A DNA stretch of 64,000 bases from Streptomyces hawaiiensis (GTDB taxonomy: Bacteria > Actinomycetota > Actinomycetes > Streptomycetales > Streptomycetaceae): the NCBI RefSeq assembly GCF_004803895.1, contig NZ_CP021978.1, forward strand, positions 3,968,001-4,032,000, written 5' to 3'. Below, piece by piece: positions 1 to 7,946 of the stretch. A program made the translations under genes and the position numbers. The notes under the pieces were generated by a model. That model saw nothing but the letters and a program-made list of their open reading frames with translations, ran no database searches and was not told the DNA's origin. Each line of letters starts with the position of its first letter. Position 1 is the first letter of the stretch.

Positions 1-819
1 CTGGGTGTGCTGGCGGACGTCGAGTCCAAGGGCGGGGCCACCGTCTACCGGTTCACGCCCGGCTCGGTGCGCCGCGCGCTGGACGCCGGGCAGGCCGCCT
101 CCGACCTGCACGCCTTCCTTGCCGCACACTCCCGTACGCCGGTGCCGCAGCCGCTCGCGTACCTGATCGACGACGTGGCCCGCCGGCACGGCCATCTGCG
201 CGTCGGCGCGGCCTCGGCGTACGTGCGCTGCGACGACGACGCGGTGCTCAGCGAGATCCTCGCCGACAAGCGGGCCGCGGGGCTCGGGCTGCGCCGACTG
301 GCCCCTACCGTGCTGGCCGCGCAGGCCGACCCGTCGGGGCTGCTGGAGGGCTTGCGGGCGATGGGGTTCGCGCCGGCCGCCGAGTCGGCCGAGGGCGATG
401 TGCTGATCACCCGCGCCCTGGCCCACCGCACCCCGCCCCGCACCGCGCCCGAGCCGGTCCCGGACGGCCCGCCGGTCCCCGACGACACCCTCCTCGCGGC
501 CGCGCTGCGCGCCATCCGGGCCGGCGACCTCGCCTCCACCACCCCGCGCAAGCCTGGTGCGGTTCCCGCGGTCAACGGCGAGCTGCCCCGCACCGGTGCC
601 GCCGAGACCCTCGCCACCATGCAGGCCGCCGTCCTGACCGGCGAGACGCTGTGGATCGGCTACGTCAACGCCGAGGGGGCCGCCAGCCAGCGGGTCATCG
701 CCCCGGTCCGCGTCGAGGGCGGCTTCGTCACGGCGTACGACCACACCGCGGACGAGGTCCGCACGTACCCGCTGCACCGGATCACCGGGGTCGCGGAGCT
801 CGCCGACGACGCGGGCTGA
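1..819 (+). CDS. Helicase C-terminal/WYL-like domain protein (5' partial)
   Basis: The reading frame is open from the first base of the window, so only the C-terminal ~272 residues are present. The first ~110 residues (from a FTPGSVRRALDAG motif through the RRLAPTVLAAQ stretch) resemble the Helicase_C_3 / XPB-Ssl2 N-terminal-like domain common in actinobacteria. A Pro-rich linker follows, then a C-terminal ~60-residue segment (ETLWIGYVNAEG to the end) resembling a WYL-type ligand-sensing fold. Such proteins are commonly found close to XPB helicase genes, and one lies at 2825 on the same strand. The role is probably DNA-repair related, but no catalytic motif is visible in this part. Family placement is from recognition of sequence style only. 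Confidence 0.75.
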   Translation: MGVLADVESKGGATVYRFTPGSVRRALDAGQAASDLHAFLAAHSRTPVPQPLAYLIDDVARRHGHLRVGAASAYVRCDDDAVLSEILADKRAAGLGLRRLAPTVLAAQADPSGLLEGLRAMGFAPAAESAEGDVLITRALAHRTPPRTAPEPVPDGPPVPDDTLLAAALRAIRAGDLASTTPRKPGAVPAVNGELPRTGAAETLATMQAAVLTGETLWIGYVNAEGAASQRVIAPVRVEGGFVTAYDHTADEVRTYPLHRITGVAELADDAG

Positions 820-987
820 CGGCCGCTCGCGGCCCGTGTCACCCGTTCGGGTGCAGGCGGGCGTTCATGCACGCCACGCCGGGCAATTCCCACGCTCGGG
901 CGACCTTTCCGGGCGTGCCGCATCACGTCGTGCGCGCGAGGGCAGCCACCGGGTGTCCTGTGAGCTTCGCCGAAAGGAAGTCCCCAC

Positions 988-1119
988 ATGCGCGCTGTCC
1001 GTCGAGTCGCCGCCGTCCTGACCGCCGCCGCCCTGATGACGTTCGGAGGGCTGGCCACTCCCGCCTCCGCGGTGGGCATCGACATCGCCGGCCTCGTCAT
1101 CGAGACACCGCAGATCTGA
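988..1119 (+). CDS. Small secreted peptide, 43 aa
   Basis: ATG at 988 is preceded by a good Shine-Dalgarno (GAAAGGAAG, 972-980). The product begins MRAVRRVAAVLTAAALM, a Sec-type signal peptide (Arg-rich n-region, Ala/Leu core) with an ASA-type cleavage site near residue 28. That leaves a mature peptide of only about 15 residues ending ETPQI. There are no cysteines. No family is recognised. It lies between the helicase-associated gene and a second small secreted peptide gene at 1219, both on the plus strand, so the two may form a pair. The clear ribosome site and signal peptide argue that it is a real gene despite its size. Confidence 0.55.
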   Translation: MRAVRRVAAVLTAAALMTFGGLATPASAVGIDIAGLVIETPQI

Positions 1120-1218
1120 TCCGCTCCCGCGCACTCCCAGGGCCGGCCCAGGTGTCCCCGGGCCGGCCCGCGGTGCGGTGTCCCCCGTCCCTCAGCCGTG
1201 AAAGGCCCTGCCGTCCTC

Positions 1219-1407
1219 ATGCGTGAGAACCTGCCCGCCGTCGCTCTCTGTACCGTCGCGCTCGTGGGGGTGCTCGCGCCCTCCGCCGCCGCGGCCCCCG
1301 CGCTGCCGCTGCCCCTGCCGGTCGCCGGTGTGGAGCCGCTGGTCACCGAGGGGGTCTCCATCGAAGGCCCGCTGGTCAACAACGTCAGTCTGCCCACGCT
1401 GAAGTAG
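1219..1407 (+). CDS. Small secreted protein, 62 aa
   Basis: The product begins MRENLPAVALCTVALVG and has a signal peptide ending in a run of alanines (cleavage near residue 25 after SAAAA). The mature peptide is ~37 residues, rich in Pro, Leu and Val, with no Cys. A GTG at 1198 in the same frame would add seven residues; the only SD-like stretch (GAAAGG, ~1200-1205) sits rather far from the ATG. Together with the 43-aa gene at 988 it forms a pair of tiny exported proteins of unknown role. Its 3' end overlaps the convergent YqhA-IstB gene by 23 bp, so the two transcripts are complementary at their ends. Confidence 0.5.
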   Translation: MRENLPAVALCTVALVGVLAPSAAAAPALPLPLPVAGVEPLVTEGVSIEGPLVNNVSLPTLK

Positions 1408-2644
1408 CGCGGCGCGTCCGGTAGCTGTCGCCGTCCAGCCGCACGATCTCGGCGTGATGGGCGAGGCGGTCCGTCATCGCCGGGGCGGACGGGCCGAAGA
1501 CCTCGTCCCAGCGGCCGAGCGGGCGGTCGCTGGTCACGATCAGCGAGGCCCGTTCGTAGCGGTGCGCGACGAGCTGGAAGAACAGGCCCGCGGTCGCCGC
1601 GTCGAAGGGCGTGTAGCCGACCTCGTCGACGATCAGGAGGGGGTGATCGTCGAGAGCGGTCAGCTCCGCGGCGAGCCGGCCGGCGGCCCGGGCGTCTGCG
1701 AGCCGGGCGGCCCACTCGGCGGCGGTCGCGAACAGCACCCGGTGCCCGGCCTGGCAGGCGCGGACGCCCAGGGCGACGGCCAGATGGGTCTTGCCGGTGC
1801 CGGGCGGACCGACGAAGACCACGTTGTGCCGGGCGGTGACGAAGTCCGCCTTCCCGAGCCGGGCCACGGTCTCCCGGTCGAAGTCCCGGGGGTGCCGCTG
1901 GTCGAAGTCCTCCAGCACCTTGCGCGCCGGAAAGCCGGCGGCACGGATCCGGGCCTCGGCGTCGGTGTCCGGGTCGGGCCGCGGCGACACGACGACGGCG
2001 GCCGCCGGGGCCGTCCCGGGTTCCGGCTTCGTCTGCGGCCGGCTTTCGTGGTGGTGCGCCTGTGCCTGTGCCTGCGCGGGTGCGGGTGCGGGTGCGGCCG
2101 GTGAGCGGTCGGCGTGTGCGCGGTCCGTGTGGGCGACCATCGGGCCCGACATGTAGGCGAGGATCGCCGCCGAGGCGATGAACGCCATGTGGATCACCGT
2201 CCCCCACAGCAGGGCGTGCTGGGAGGTGTGGTGGACGTCCACGAACATCTGGAGCAGGTGCACGGAGGAGATGCCCACGATCGCCGTGGCGAGCTTGACC
2301 TTCAGCACGTTGGAGTTGACGTGCGAGAGCCATTCGGGCTGGTCACGGTGGCCCTGGAGGCCGATGCGCGAGACGAACGTCTCGTAGCCGCCGACGATCA
2401 CCATGATCAGCAGGTTCGCGATCATGACGACGTCGACCAGCTTGAGCACCGCGAGCATCACGTACGTCTCGGTGGCGTGCCCGCTCACGCACATCAGGAT
2501 TAAGGTCCACAGCTCCTTGAAGAACTTGTAGACGTAGACGCCCTGGGCGGCCACCAGCCCGAAGTACAGCGGGGCCTGGAGCCAGCGGGTGGCGAACAGG
2601 GCGTATCCGAGCGTGGTGGTCGTCGGGTTCTGCACCTTCGCCAT
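1385..2644 (-). CDS. YqhA (UPF0114)-like membrane protein fused to IstB/DnaC-like AAA+ ATPase, 419 aa
   Basis: This is one uninterrupted frame with two unrelated parts. Residues ~1-170 form a UPF0114/YqhA-type integral membrane domain with about four hydrophobic segments (near 20-50, 62-85, 118-135 and 146-166). A low-complexity Pro/Ala/Gln linker with HHH follows (~180-225). Residues ~231-419 match the IstB-like ATPase of IS21 and the DnaC helicase loaders: an AAGFPARKVLEDFD entry motif, Walker A GPPGTGKT (279-286), Walker B LLIVDE (336-341), a sensor stretch VTSDRP (370-375) and DRLAHHAEIV near the C-terminus. The helical N-terminal domain usual in IstB is missing and is replaced by the membrane part. 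The start chosen is ATG at 2644 (MAKVQNP), where the membrane homology begins. No istA transposase or terminal repeats are nearby, so this looks like a domesticated ATPase. Function is unknown. Confidence 0.85.
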   Translation of the reverse strand: MAKVQNPTTTTLGYALFATRWLQAPLYFGLVAAQGVYVYKFFKELWTLILMCVSGHATETYVMLAVLKLVDVVMIANLLIMVIVGGYETFVSRIGLQGHRDQPEWLSHVNSNVLKVKLATAIVGISSVHLLQMFVDVHHTSQHALLWGTVIHMAFIASAAILAYMSGPMVAHTDRAHADRSPAAPAPAPAQAQAQAHHHESRPQTKPEPGTAPAAAVVVSPRPDPDTDAEARIRAAGFPARKVLEDFDQRHPRDFDRETVARLGKADFVTARHNVVFVGPPGTGKTHLAVALGVRACQAGHRVLFATAAEWAARLADARAAGRLAAELTALDDHPLLIVDEVGYTPFDAATAGLFFQLVAHRYERASLIVTSDRPLGRWDEVFGPSAPAMTDRLAHHAEIVRLDGDSYRTRRATSAWAD

Positions 2645-2824
2645 TGTTCGGGGCCGCGATGGAAAAACTGAATTCACACCACACGTTGGGATGAATAGGC
2701 ATTCAGTATGACCGGACGCGCAGATCACACCACGTGACGCGGTCGATCAGGCACACTGGACGTTTGGCCGAGGCGTCGCACTGTCGAGCCGTCCGAGCCT
2801 CCGGCCACAGAAAGGGTGCAGCGC

Positions 2825-4468
2825 GTGAATGGTCCGCTGATCGTCCAGTCCGACAAGACCCTGCTCCTGGAAGTCGACCACGAGCAGGCCGACGACTGCC
2901 GCCGGTCCATCGCCCCGTTCGCGGAACTGGAGCGGGCACCGGAGCACATCCACACCTACCGCCTGACCCCGCTGGGCCTGTGGAACGCCCGCGCGGCGGG
3001 CCATGACGCCGAGCAGGTCGTGGACGCGCTCGTGCAGTACAGCCGCTACCCGGTGCCGCACGCGCTGCTCGTGGACATCGCCGAGACGATGGACCGCTAC
3101 GGCCGTCTCACTCTGTCCAAGCACCCGGCGCACGGGCTGGTCCTGACCACCACCGACCGCCCGGTGCTGGAGGAGATCCTGCGGTCGAAGCGGGTCGCGC
3201 CCCTGGTCGGCACCCGCATCGACCCGGACACGGTCGCCGTGCACCCCTCCGAGCGCGGGCAGATCAAGCAGACGCTGCTCAAGCTGGGCTGGCCGGCCGA
3301 GGACCTCGCCGGGTACGTCGACGGCGAGGCCCACGAGATCGAGCTGGCCGAGGACGGCTGGGCACTGCGGCCGTACCAGAAGCAGGCCGTGGAGAACTTC
3401 TGGCACGGCGGGTCGGGCGTCGTCGTCCTGCCCTGCGGCGCCGGAAAGACGCTGGTCGGCGCCGGGGCGATGGCACAGGCCAAGTCCACGACGCTGATCC
3501 TGGTCACGAACACGGTCTCCGCCCGGCAGTGGAAGCACGAGCTGGTGAAGCGGACGTCGCTCACCGAGGAGGAGATCGGCGAGTACAGCGGCACGAAGAA
3601 GGAGATCCGGCCCGTCACGATCGCCACGTACCAGGTGCTGACGACCCGGCGGAAGGGCGTCTACCCGCACCTGGAGCTGTTCGACTCGCGGGACTGGGGG
3701 CTGATCGTCTACGACGAGGTGCACCTGCTGCCCGCGCCGGTCTTCAAGTTCACCGCCGACCTCCAGGCGCGGCGGCGGCTCGGCCTGACCGCCACCCTGG
3801 TGCGTGAGGACGGCCGGGAGTCGGACGTGTTCTCCCTGATCGGTCCCAAGCGGTTCGACGCGCCGTGGAAGGAGATCGAGGCGCAGGGCTACATCGCGCC
3901 CGCCGACTGCGTGGAGGTCCGGGTCAATCTGACCGACTCCGAGCGGCTCGCGTACGCCACGGCCGAGACGGAGGAGAAGTACCGCTTCTGTGCGACGACC
4001 GCGACCAAGCGGAAGGTCACGGAGGCGATCGTCCGCCGCTTCGCCGGGCAGCAGATCCTCGTCATCGGCCAGTACATCGACCAGCTCGACGAACTGGGCG
4101 AGCACCTCGGGGCGCCCGTGATCAAGGGCGAGACGTCGAACGCGCAGCGGGAGAAGCTCTTCGACGCCTTCCGGGAAGGCGAGATCAGCGTGCTCGTCGT
4201 GTCCAAGGTCGCGAACTTCTCGATCGACCTGCCGGAGGCGACGGTCGCGATCCAGGTCTCGGGCACCTTCGGCTCCCGGCAGGAGGAGGCCCAGCGCCTC
4301 GGCCGGGTTTTGCGCCCCAAGTCGGACGGCCACCAGGCGCACTTCTACTCCGTGGTCGCCCGGGACACCATCGACCAGGACTTCGCCGCCCACCGCCAGC
4401 GCTTCCTGGCGGAGCAGGGCTACGCGTACCGGATCATGGACGCGGACGAGCTGCTCGCGGAGAACTGA
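2825..4468 (+). CDS. XPB-type DNA repair helicase, 547 aa
   Basis: A superfamily 2 3'-5' DNA helicase of the bacterial XPB/RAD25 type. An N-terminal XPB-like region (1-175) precedes the helicase core: Q-type motif LRPYQKQAVE (181-190), Walker A CGAGKT (204-209), DEVH box (297-300), the XPB-specific RED motif (327-329) in LTATLVREDG, and motif VI QEEAQRLGRVLRP (486-498). The start is GTG at 2825, nine bases after AGAAAGG; an in-frame GTG at 2816 would place the SD too close. Bacterial XPBs unwind DNA in repair. The upstream helicase-associated gene and HelD downstream make this a helicase-dense neighbourhood. Confidence 0.95.
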   Translation: MNGPLIVQSDKTLLLEVDHEQADDCRRSIAPFAELERAPEHIHTYRLTPLGLWNARAAGHDAEQVVDALVQYSRYPVPHALLVDIAETMDRYGRLTLSKHPAHGLVLTTTDRPVLEEILRSKRVAPLVGTRIDPDTVAVHPSERGQIKQTLLKLGWPAEDLAGYVDGEAHEIELAEDGWALRPYQKQAVENFWHGGSGVVVLPCGAGKTLVGAGAMAQAKSTTLILVTNTVSARQWKHELVKRTSLTEEEIGEYSGTKKEIRPVTIATYQVLTTRRKGVYPHLELFDSRDWGLIVYDEVHLLPAPVFKFTADLQARRRLGLTATLVREDGRESDVFSLIGPKRFDAPWKEIEAQGYIAPADCVEVRVNLTDSERLAYATAETEEKYRFCATTATKRKVTEAIVRRFAGQQILVIGQYIDQLDELGEHLGAPVIKGETSNAQREKLFDAFREGEISVLVVSKVANFSIDLPEATVAIQVSGTFGSRQEEAQRLGRVLRPKSDGHQAHFYSVVARDTIDQDFAAHRQRFLAEQGYAYRIMDADELLAEN

Positions 4469-4487
4469 CGGTGCCGGGCCGGTCCGC

Positions 4488-4676
4488 TCACTTGTGGCGG
4501 ACCACGCCGACTTCCTCTCCGTACTGACCGAGGACGATCACGTCGAAGGCGGCGCCCGCGAAGACCTTGACGGCGCGCAGGGCATCGCCGAGACGGTGGC
4601 GGTGACTGCCTGCCACAGCGGTGGCGCCGGGCGGGCGGCTCGGTCCCGGGGCAGGGTGGATGGTTGCTGCGCTCAT
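4488..4676 (-). CDS. Conserved hypothetical protein, 62 aa
   Basis: A short Streptomyces-type protein starting MSAATIHPAPGP. The N-terminus is Pro/Ala-rich and the C-terminal half (ALRAVKVFAGAAFDVIVLGQYGEEVGVV) is compact and amphipathic. A GGAG Shine-Dalgarno lies five bases before the ATG on the minus strand. The gene is convergent with XPB, ending 20 bp past its stop. No function is recognised. Its preferred codons and ribosome site support a real gene. Confidence 0.6.
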   Translation of the reverse strand: MSAATIHPAPGPSRPPGATAVAGSHRHRLGDALRAVKVFAGAAFDVIVLGQYGEEVGVVRHK

Positions 4677-4786
4677 GTCTCCATGGTGCGATTTCGACCA
4701 TAAAGCCCGCGTCGGTCTCGGGACCGAACCTTCCGGCGGCCCGCGTACGCCCATGGGGCGATGCCTGCCCCTCAGGGAGGAGGGGC

Positions 4787-4804
4787 TCGTCCCCTAGGGG
4801 ACGA
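4787..4804. promoter_or_regulatory. Perfect 18-bp palindrome upstream of helD
   Basis: TCGTCCCCTAGGGGACGA is a perfect dyad centred between 4795 and 4796, about 180 bp before the helD start and ~110 bp before the small leftward gene. Its size suits a homodimeric repressor site. No regulator gene is adjacent, so the binding protein is unknown. A 20-bp direct repeat follows 12 bp later. Confidence 0.5.
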
Positions 4805-4815
4805 AGAGACGGGGT

Positions 4816-4858
4816 GGGGAGAAAACCGTTGGCGGGGCGGGGAGAAAACCGTTGGCGG
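4816..4858. repeat. Two 20-bp direct repeats, 23-bp period, upstream of helD
   Basis: GGGGAGAAAACCGTTGGCGG occurs exactly at 4816-4835 and again at 4839-4858. The 23-bp period is close to two helical turns, so two copies of a DNA-binding protein could sit on the same face. They lie 127 bp before the helD start. They do not resemble the palindromic rifamycin-associated element known at some actinobacterial helD/helR genes. Confidence 0.55.
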
Positions 4859-4984
4859 CCGTCGCCCCCGCTCCTCTAAGATCTCCGCTCTTGCCCGCCT
4901 CCCTCGCGGAGTGCCGCCGACCGGACGGAAACCGGCCGGCATCTCACCGCCCACTCTTCAGCAGGTCCCTCCGGAGGCACCCCC

Positions 4985-7039
4985 TTGTCCACGCCCGTCG
5001 ACGACCCGCTCTCGCGTGAGCGCTCCCATCTCTCCGCGTCCCGTTCCGCCCTGCGCGCCATGCGCGCGGATGTCGAGGCCCTCGACATCCGCGACGTCAC
5101 CGCGAACTGGGTCAACGCCGAGGCGCTGGCCCACCAGATCGAGGAGCGCATCAAGGCGCTGGCCGACCTCAGCGACACCCCGCTGTTCTTCGGCCGGCTC
5201 GACTACCTGCACGCCCCGGGGAGTGAACAGGCCGAGGGGGCGCAGGGGGAGCGCTTCTACATCGGGCGGCGACATGTGCACGACCACGACGGCGACCCGA
5301 TGGTCATCGACTGGCGCGCGCCCGTCTCCCAGCCGTTCTACCGGGCCTCCAAGAAGGACCCGCTGGACGTCGCGCTGCGCCGCCGCTTCGGTTACACGGG
5401 TGGCGACCTCACGGCGTACGAGGACGAGCACCTGTCGGACCCGGCCGAGGCGGCCCGGACCAGCAAACTGCTCCAGCAGGAGATCGAGCGGCCGCGTGTG
5501 GGCCCGATGCGGGACATCGTCGCGACGATCCAGCCTGAGCAGGACGAGATCGTCCGGTCCGGCCTGTCCGGCACGGTGTGCGTGCAGGGCGGCCCGGGCA
5601 CCGGGAAGACCGCCGTCGGCCTGCACCGGGTCGCCTACCTCCTCTACGCCCACCGCGAGCGCCTCGCCCGTACCGGCACACTGGTCATCGGGCCGAACCG
5701 GTCCTTCCTGCACTACATCGAGCAAGTCCTGCCCGCGCTGGGTGAGTTGACCGTCCAGCAGGCCACCGTCGACGACCTCGTCGCACACGTCGAGATCAAG
5801 GGCACGGACGACGCGACGGCCGCCGTCGTCAAGGGCGACGCCCGGCTGGCGCGGGTGCTGCGCCGGGCCCTCTACGCGCACGTCACGATGCCCATCGAGC
5901 CGGTCGTGGTCGTGCGCGGCTCCCGCCGCTGGCGGGTCCCGGCGTACGAACTGGAGGAGCTCGTCCGCGAGTTGCTCGACCGCGACATCCGCTACGGCGC
6001 CGCCCGCGAGGCCCTGCCGCAGCGCATCGCGCACGCCGTGCTGGTGCAGATGGAACGCTCGGGTGAGGCGCCGGACGACCGTGTGCAGGACGCGGTGGCC
6101 CGCAACAGCGCGGTCAAGGCGGCGGTCAAGGCGGTCTGGCCGGCGGTCGAGCCAGCGAAACTCGTGCTCCGCCTGCTGTCGGACCCGGAGTTCCTCGCCG
6201 TGCACGCCGAGGGGATCCTCGGCGAGGACGAGCAGAAGGCGATCCTCTGGGCGAAGCCGGCGCGCAGTGTGAAGTCGGCCAAGTGGTCGCCCGCGGACGC
6301 CGTCCTGATCGACGAGGCCACCGACCTGATCCAGCGCACGCACTCCCTCGGGCATGTCGTCCTCGACGAGGCGCAGGACCTCTCCCCCATGCAGTACCGG
6401 GCGGTCGGCCGTCGCTGCACGACCGGCAGCGCGACCGTCCTCGGCGACCTGGCGCAGGGCACGACGCCGTGGGCGACCCGTGGCTGGCAGGAGGCGCTGA
6501 CCCACCTGGGCAAGCCGGACGCGCTGGTGGAGGAGCTGACGGCCGGTTTCCGCGTCCCGACGGACGTCATCACCTACGCCTCCCGGCTGCTCCCGCACAT
6601 CGCCCCGGGCCTCACGCCTGTGGTCTCCATCCGCGAGAACCCGGGCCAGTTCGAGGTCCGGCCGGTCTCCGGCCCGAAGGACGTGGTCGAGGCGTGCCGC
6701 GAGCTGCTGCGCCACGAGGGCTCGACTGGCCTGATCGCGGCGGACACCCGCGTCCCGGAGCTGGCCGAGGCACTCGAGCAGGCCGGGATCCCGTACCTCG
6801 GCCCCGGCGAGGAGACGACCGTGGACACCCGCCTGACCCTGGTCCCGGCGTCGCTGGCGAAGGGCCTGGAGTACGACTACGTCGTCCTGGACGAACCCCA
6901 GGCGGTGGTCGACGGCGAACCGGACGAACGCACGGGCCTGCGCCGCCTGTATGTGGCGCTGACGCGAGCTGTGTCGGGCCTGATCGTCACGCACGCGGCC
7001 GGGCTGCCGCCGCAGTTGGCGTCAACCACCCCTCGCTGA
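4985..7039 (+). CDS. helD: HelD-family RNA polymerase-associated ATPase, 684 aa
   Basis: A superfamily 1 UvrD/Rep-like ATPase of the HelD class. It begins with a helical coiled-coil region (residues ~8-65). The ATPase part follows: Q motif TIQPEQDEI (181-189), Walker A GGPGTGKT (202-209) and Walker B in VLDEAQDLSPMQ, with C-terminal motifs in the LAKGLEYDYVVLDEPQ and RRLYVALTRA stretches. HelD proteins bind RNA polymerase, release it from stalled or nucleic-acid-bound states, and in some actinobacteria protect against rifamycins. The start is an unusual TTG at 4985, chosen because GGAGG (4973-4977) sits seven bases upstream and no ATG/GTG in frame fits better. A palindrome and direct repeats upstream suggest controlled expression. 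Confidence 0.92.
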   Translation: MSTPVDDPLSRERSHLSASRSALRAMRADVEALDIRDVTANWVNAEALAHQIEERIKALADLSDTPLFFGRLDYLHAPGSEQAEGAQGERFYIGRRHVHDHDGDPMVIDWRAPVSQPFYRASKKDPLDVALRRRFGYTGGDLTAYEDEHLSDPAEAARTSKLLQQEIERPRVGPMRDIVATIQPEQDEIVRSGLSGTVCVQGGPGTGKTAVGLHRVAYLLYAHRERLARTGTLVIGPNRSFLHYIEQVLPALGELTVQQATVDDLVAHVEIKGTDDATAAVVKGDARLARVLRRALYAHVTMPIEPVVVVRGSRRWRVPAYELEELVRELLDRDIRYGAAREALPQRIAHAVLVQMERSGEAPDDRVQDAVARNSAVKAAVKAVWPAVEPAKLVLRLLSDPEFLAVHAEGILGEDEQKAILWAKPARSVKSAKWSPADAVLIDEATDLIQRTHSLGHVVLDEAQDLSPMQYRAVGRRCTTGSATVLGDLAQGTTPWATRGWQEALTHLGKPDALVEELTAGFRVPTDVITYASRLLPHIAPGLTPVVSIRENPGQFEVRPVSGPKDVVEACRELLRHEGSTGLIAADTRVPELAEALEQAGIPYLGPGEETTVDTRLTLVPASLAKGLEYDYVVLDEPQAVVDGEPDERTGLRRLYVALTRAVSGLIVTHAAGLPPQLASTTPR

Positions 7040-7121
7040 AGCGTCGGGCCTGCACAACGGGCATCACCGGCGGTGGTGCCCGCGGGCGTCGCCCATCAGC
7101 GCCAAGCAGTCGCTCCCGCGC

Positions 7122-7862
7122 TCAGGTCGCGACCAAGCCGCCGTCGGCGGTGAGCACCGCGCCGGTGATGTAGCTGGCCTTGTCGGAGGCCAGGAACACC
7201 ACGGCTTCGGCGATCTCCTCAGGCTCGCCGGCACGGGCGAGCGGTGTGCTCTGGCTGAACGCCTCGAACATCTCGCCCACCGTGTCGACGGCCATGTCGG
7301 TCCGGATCGGGCCCGGCGCCACGGAGTTGACGCGAACGCCCGCCGCGCCGAACTCGACGGCCCACGACCGGGTCAGCGCGTCCATCGCGGCCTTGGAGGC
7401 GTTGTAGACGGAGCCGACCGGGGTGCCGATCTGGGCGGCGACCGACGACACGTTGACGATCGCACCCTTCTTCTTGGTCACCATGGCCGGCGCGAGCGCG
7501 GCCGTCAGGAAGTAGGACGCACGAACGTTGATGTCGAACACCTGCTCGTAGCTGTCGAGCGACTGCTCAGGGGTCGACGAGAACGGGAAGATGCCCGCGT
7601 TGTTCACCAGGATGTCCACCTGGCCGACCTCCTCGGCGAGCTTGCGGACGTCGTCGATGTTCGCGACGTCCGCGACGACGAAGTGGCCCGTCCCGCCCGC
7701 CTGCTCGATCAGCTCGACGGTCTCCTTGCCCAGCTCGGCCCTGCGCCCCGTCACGTAGACGGTGGCACCCGCCTCCGCGAGCTTGACCGCGATCGCGCGG
7801 CCGATACCCGACGTGGCGCCGGTGACGAGTGCCTTCTTGTCCTGCAGTTCGTTGGTTGACAT
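7122..7862 (-). CDS. Short-chain dehydrogenase/reductase (classical SDR), 246 aa
   Basis: An NAD(P)-dependent oxidoreductase of FabG type. The Rossmann glycine motif TGATSGIGR is at 14-22, NNAG at 87-90, the catalytic Ser at 139/140, and YNASK (Tyr153/Lys157) completes the active site. An Arg after the second strand (TGRR) favours NADP(H). The length is typical of the classical family. The ATG at 7862 is chosen over longer in-frame options because the SDR homology starts right after it. It lies 84 bp downstream of the SARP regulator on the same strand and could be co-transcribed or controlled by it. The substrate cannot be told from sequence. Confidence 0.9.
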   Translation of the reverse strand: MSTNELQDKKALVTGATSGIGRAIAVKLAEAGATVYVTGRRAELGKETVELIEQAGGTGHFVVADVANIDDVRKLAEEVGQVDILVNNAGIFPFSSTPEQSLDSYEQVFDINVRASYFLTAALAPAMVTKKKGAIVNVSSVAAQIGTPVGSVYNASKAAMDALTRSWAVEFGAAGVRVNSVAPGPIRTDMAVDTVGEMFEAFSQSTPLARAGEPEEIAEAVVFLASDKASYITGAVLTADGGLVAT

Positions 7863-7946
7863 GTCTGCAATCGTGGCGGTGCCAGATCGTCGGAGCATAA
7901 TTTCCGGATATACGGCCTGGTCAGGTCCCGCAGACATCGAAAGGAA

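Noticed and set aside
1385..2140. The IstB-like ATPase as evidence for an IS21 insertion sequence
   Set aside because: There is no istA transposase, no terminal inverted repeats and no target duplication. The ATPase is part of an intact fusion protein.
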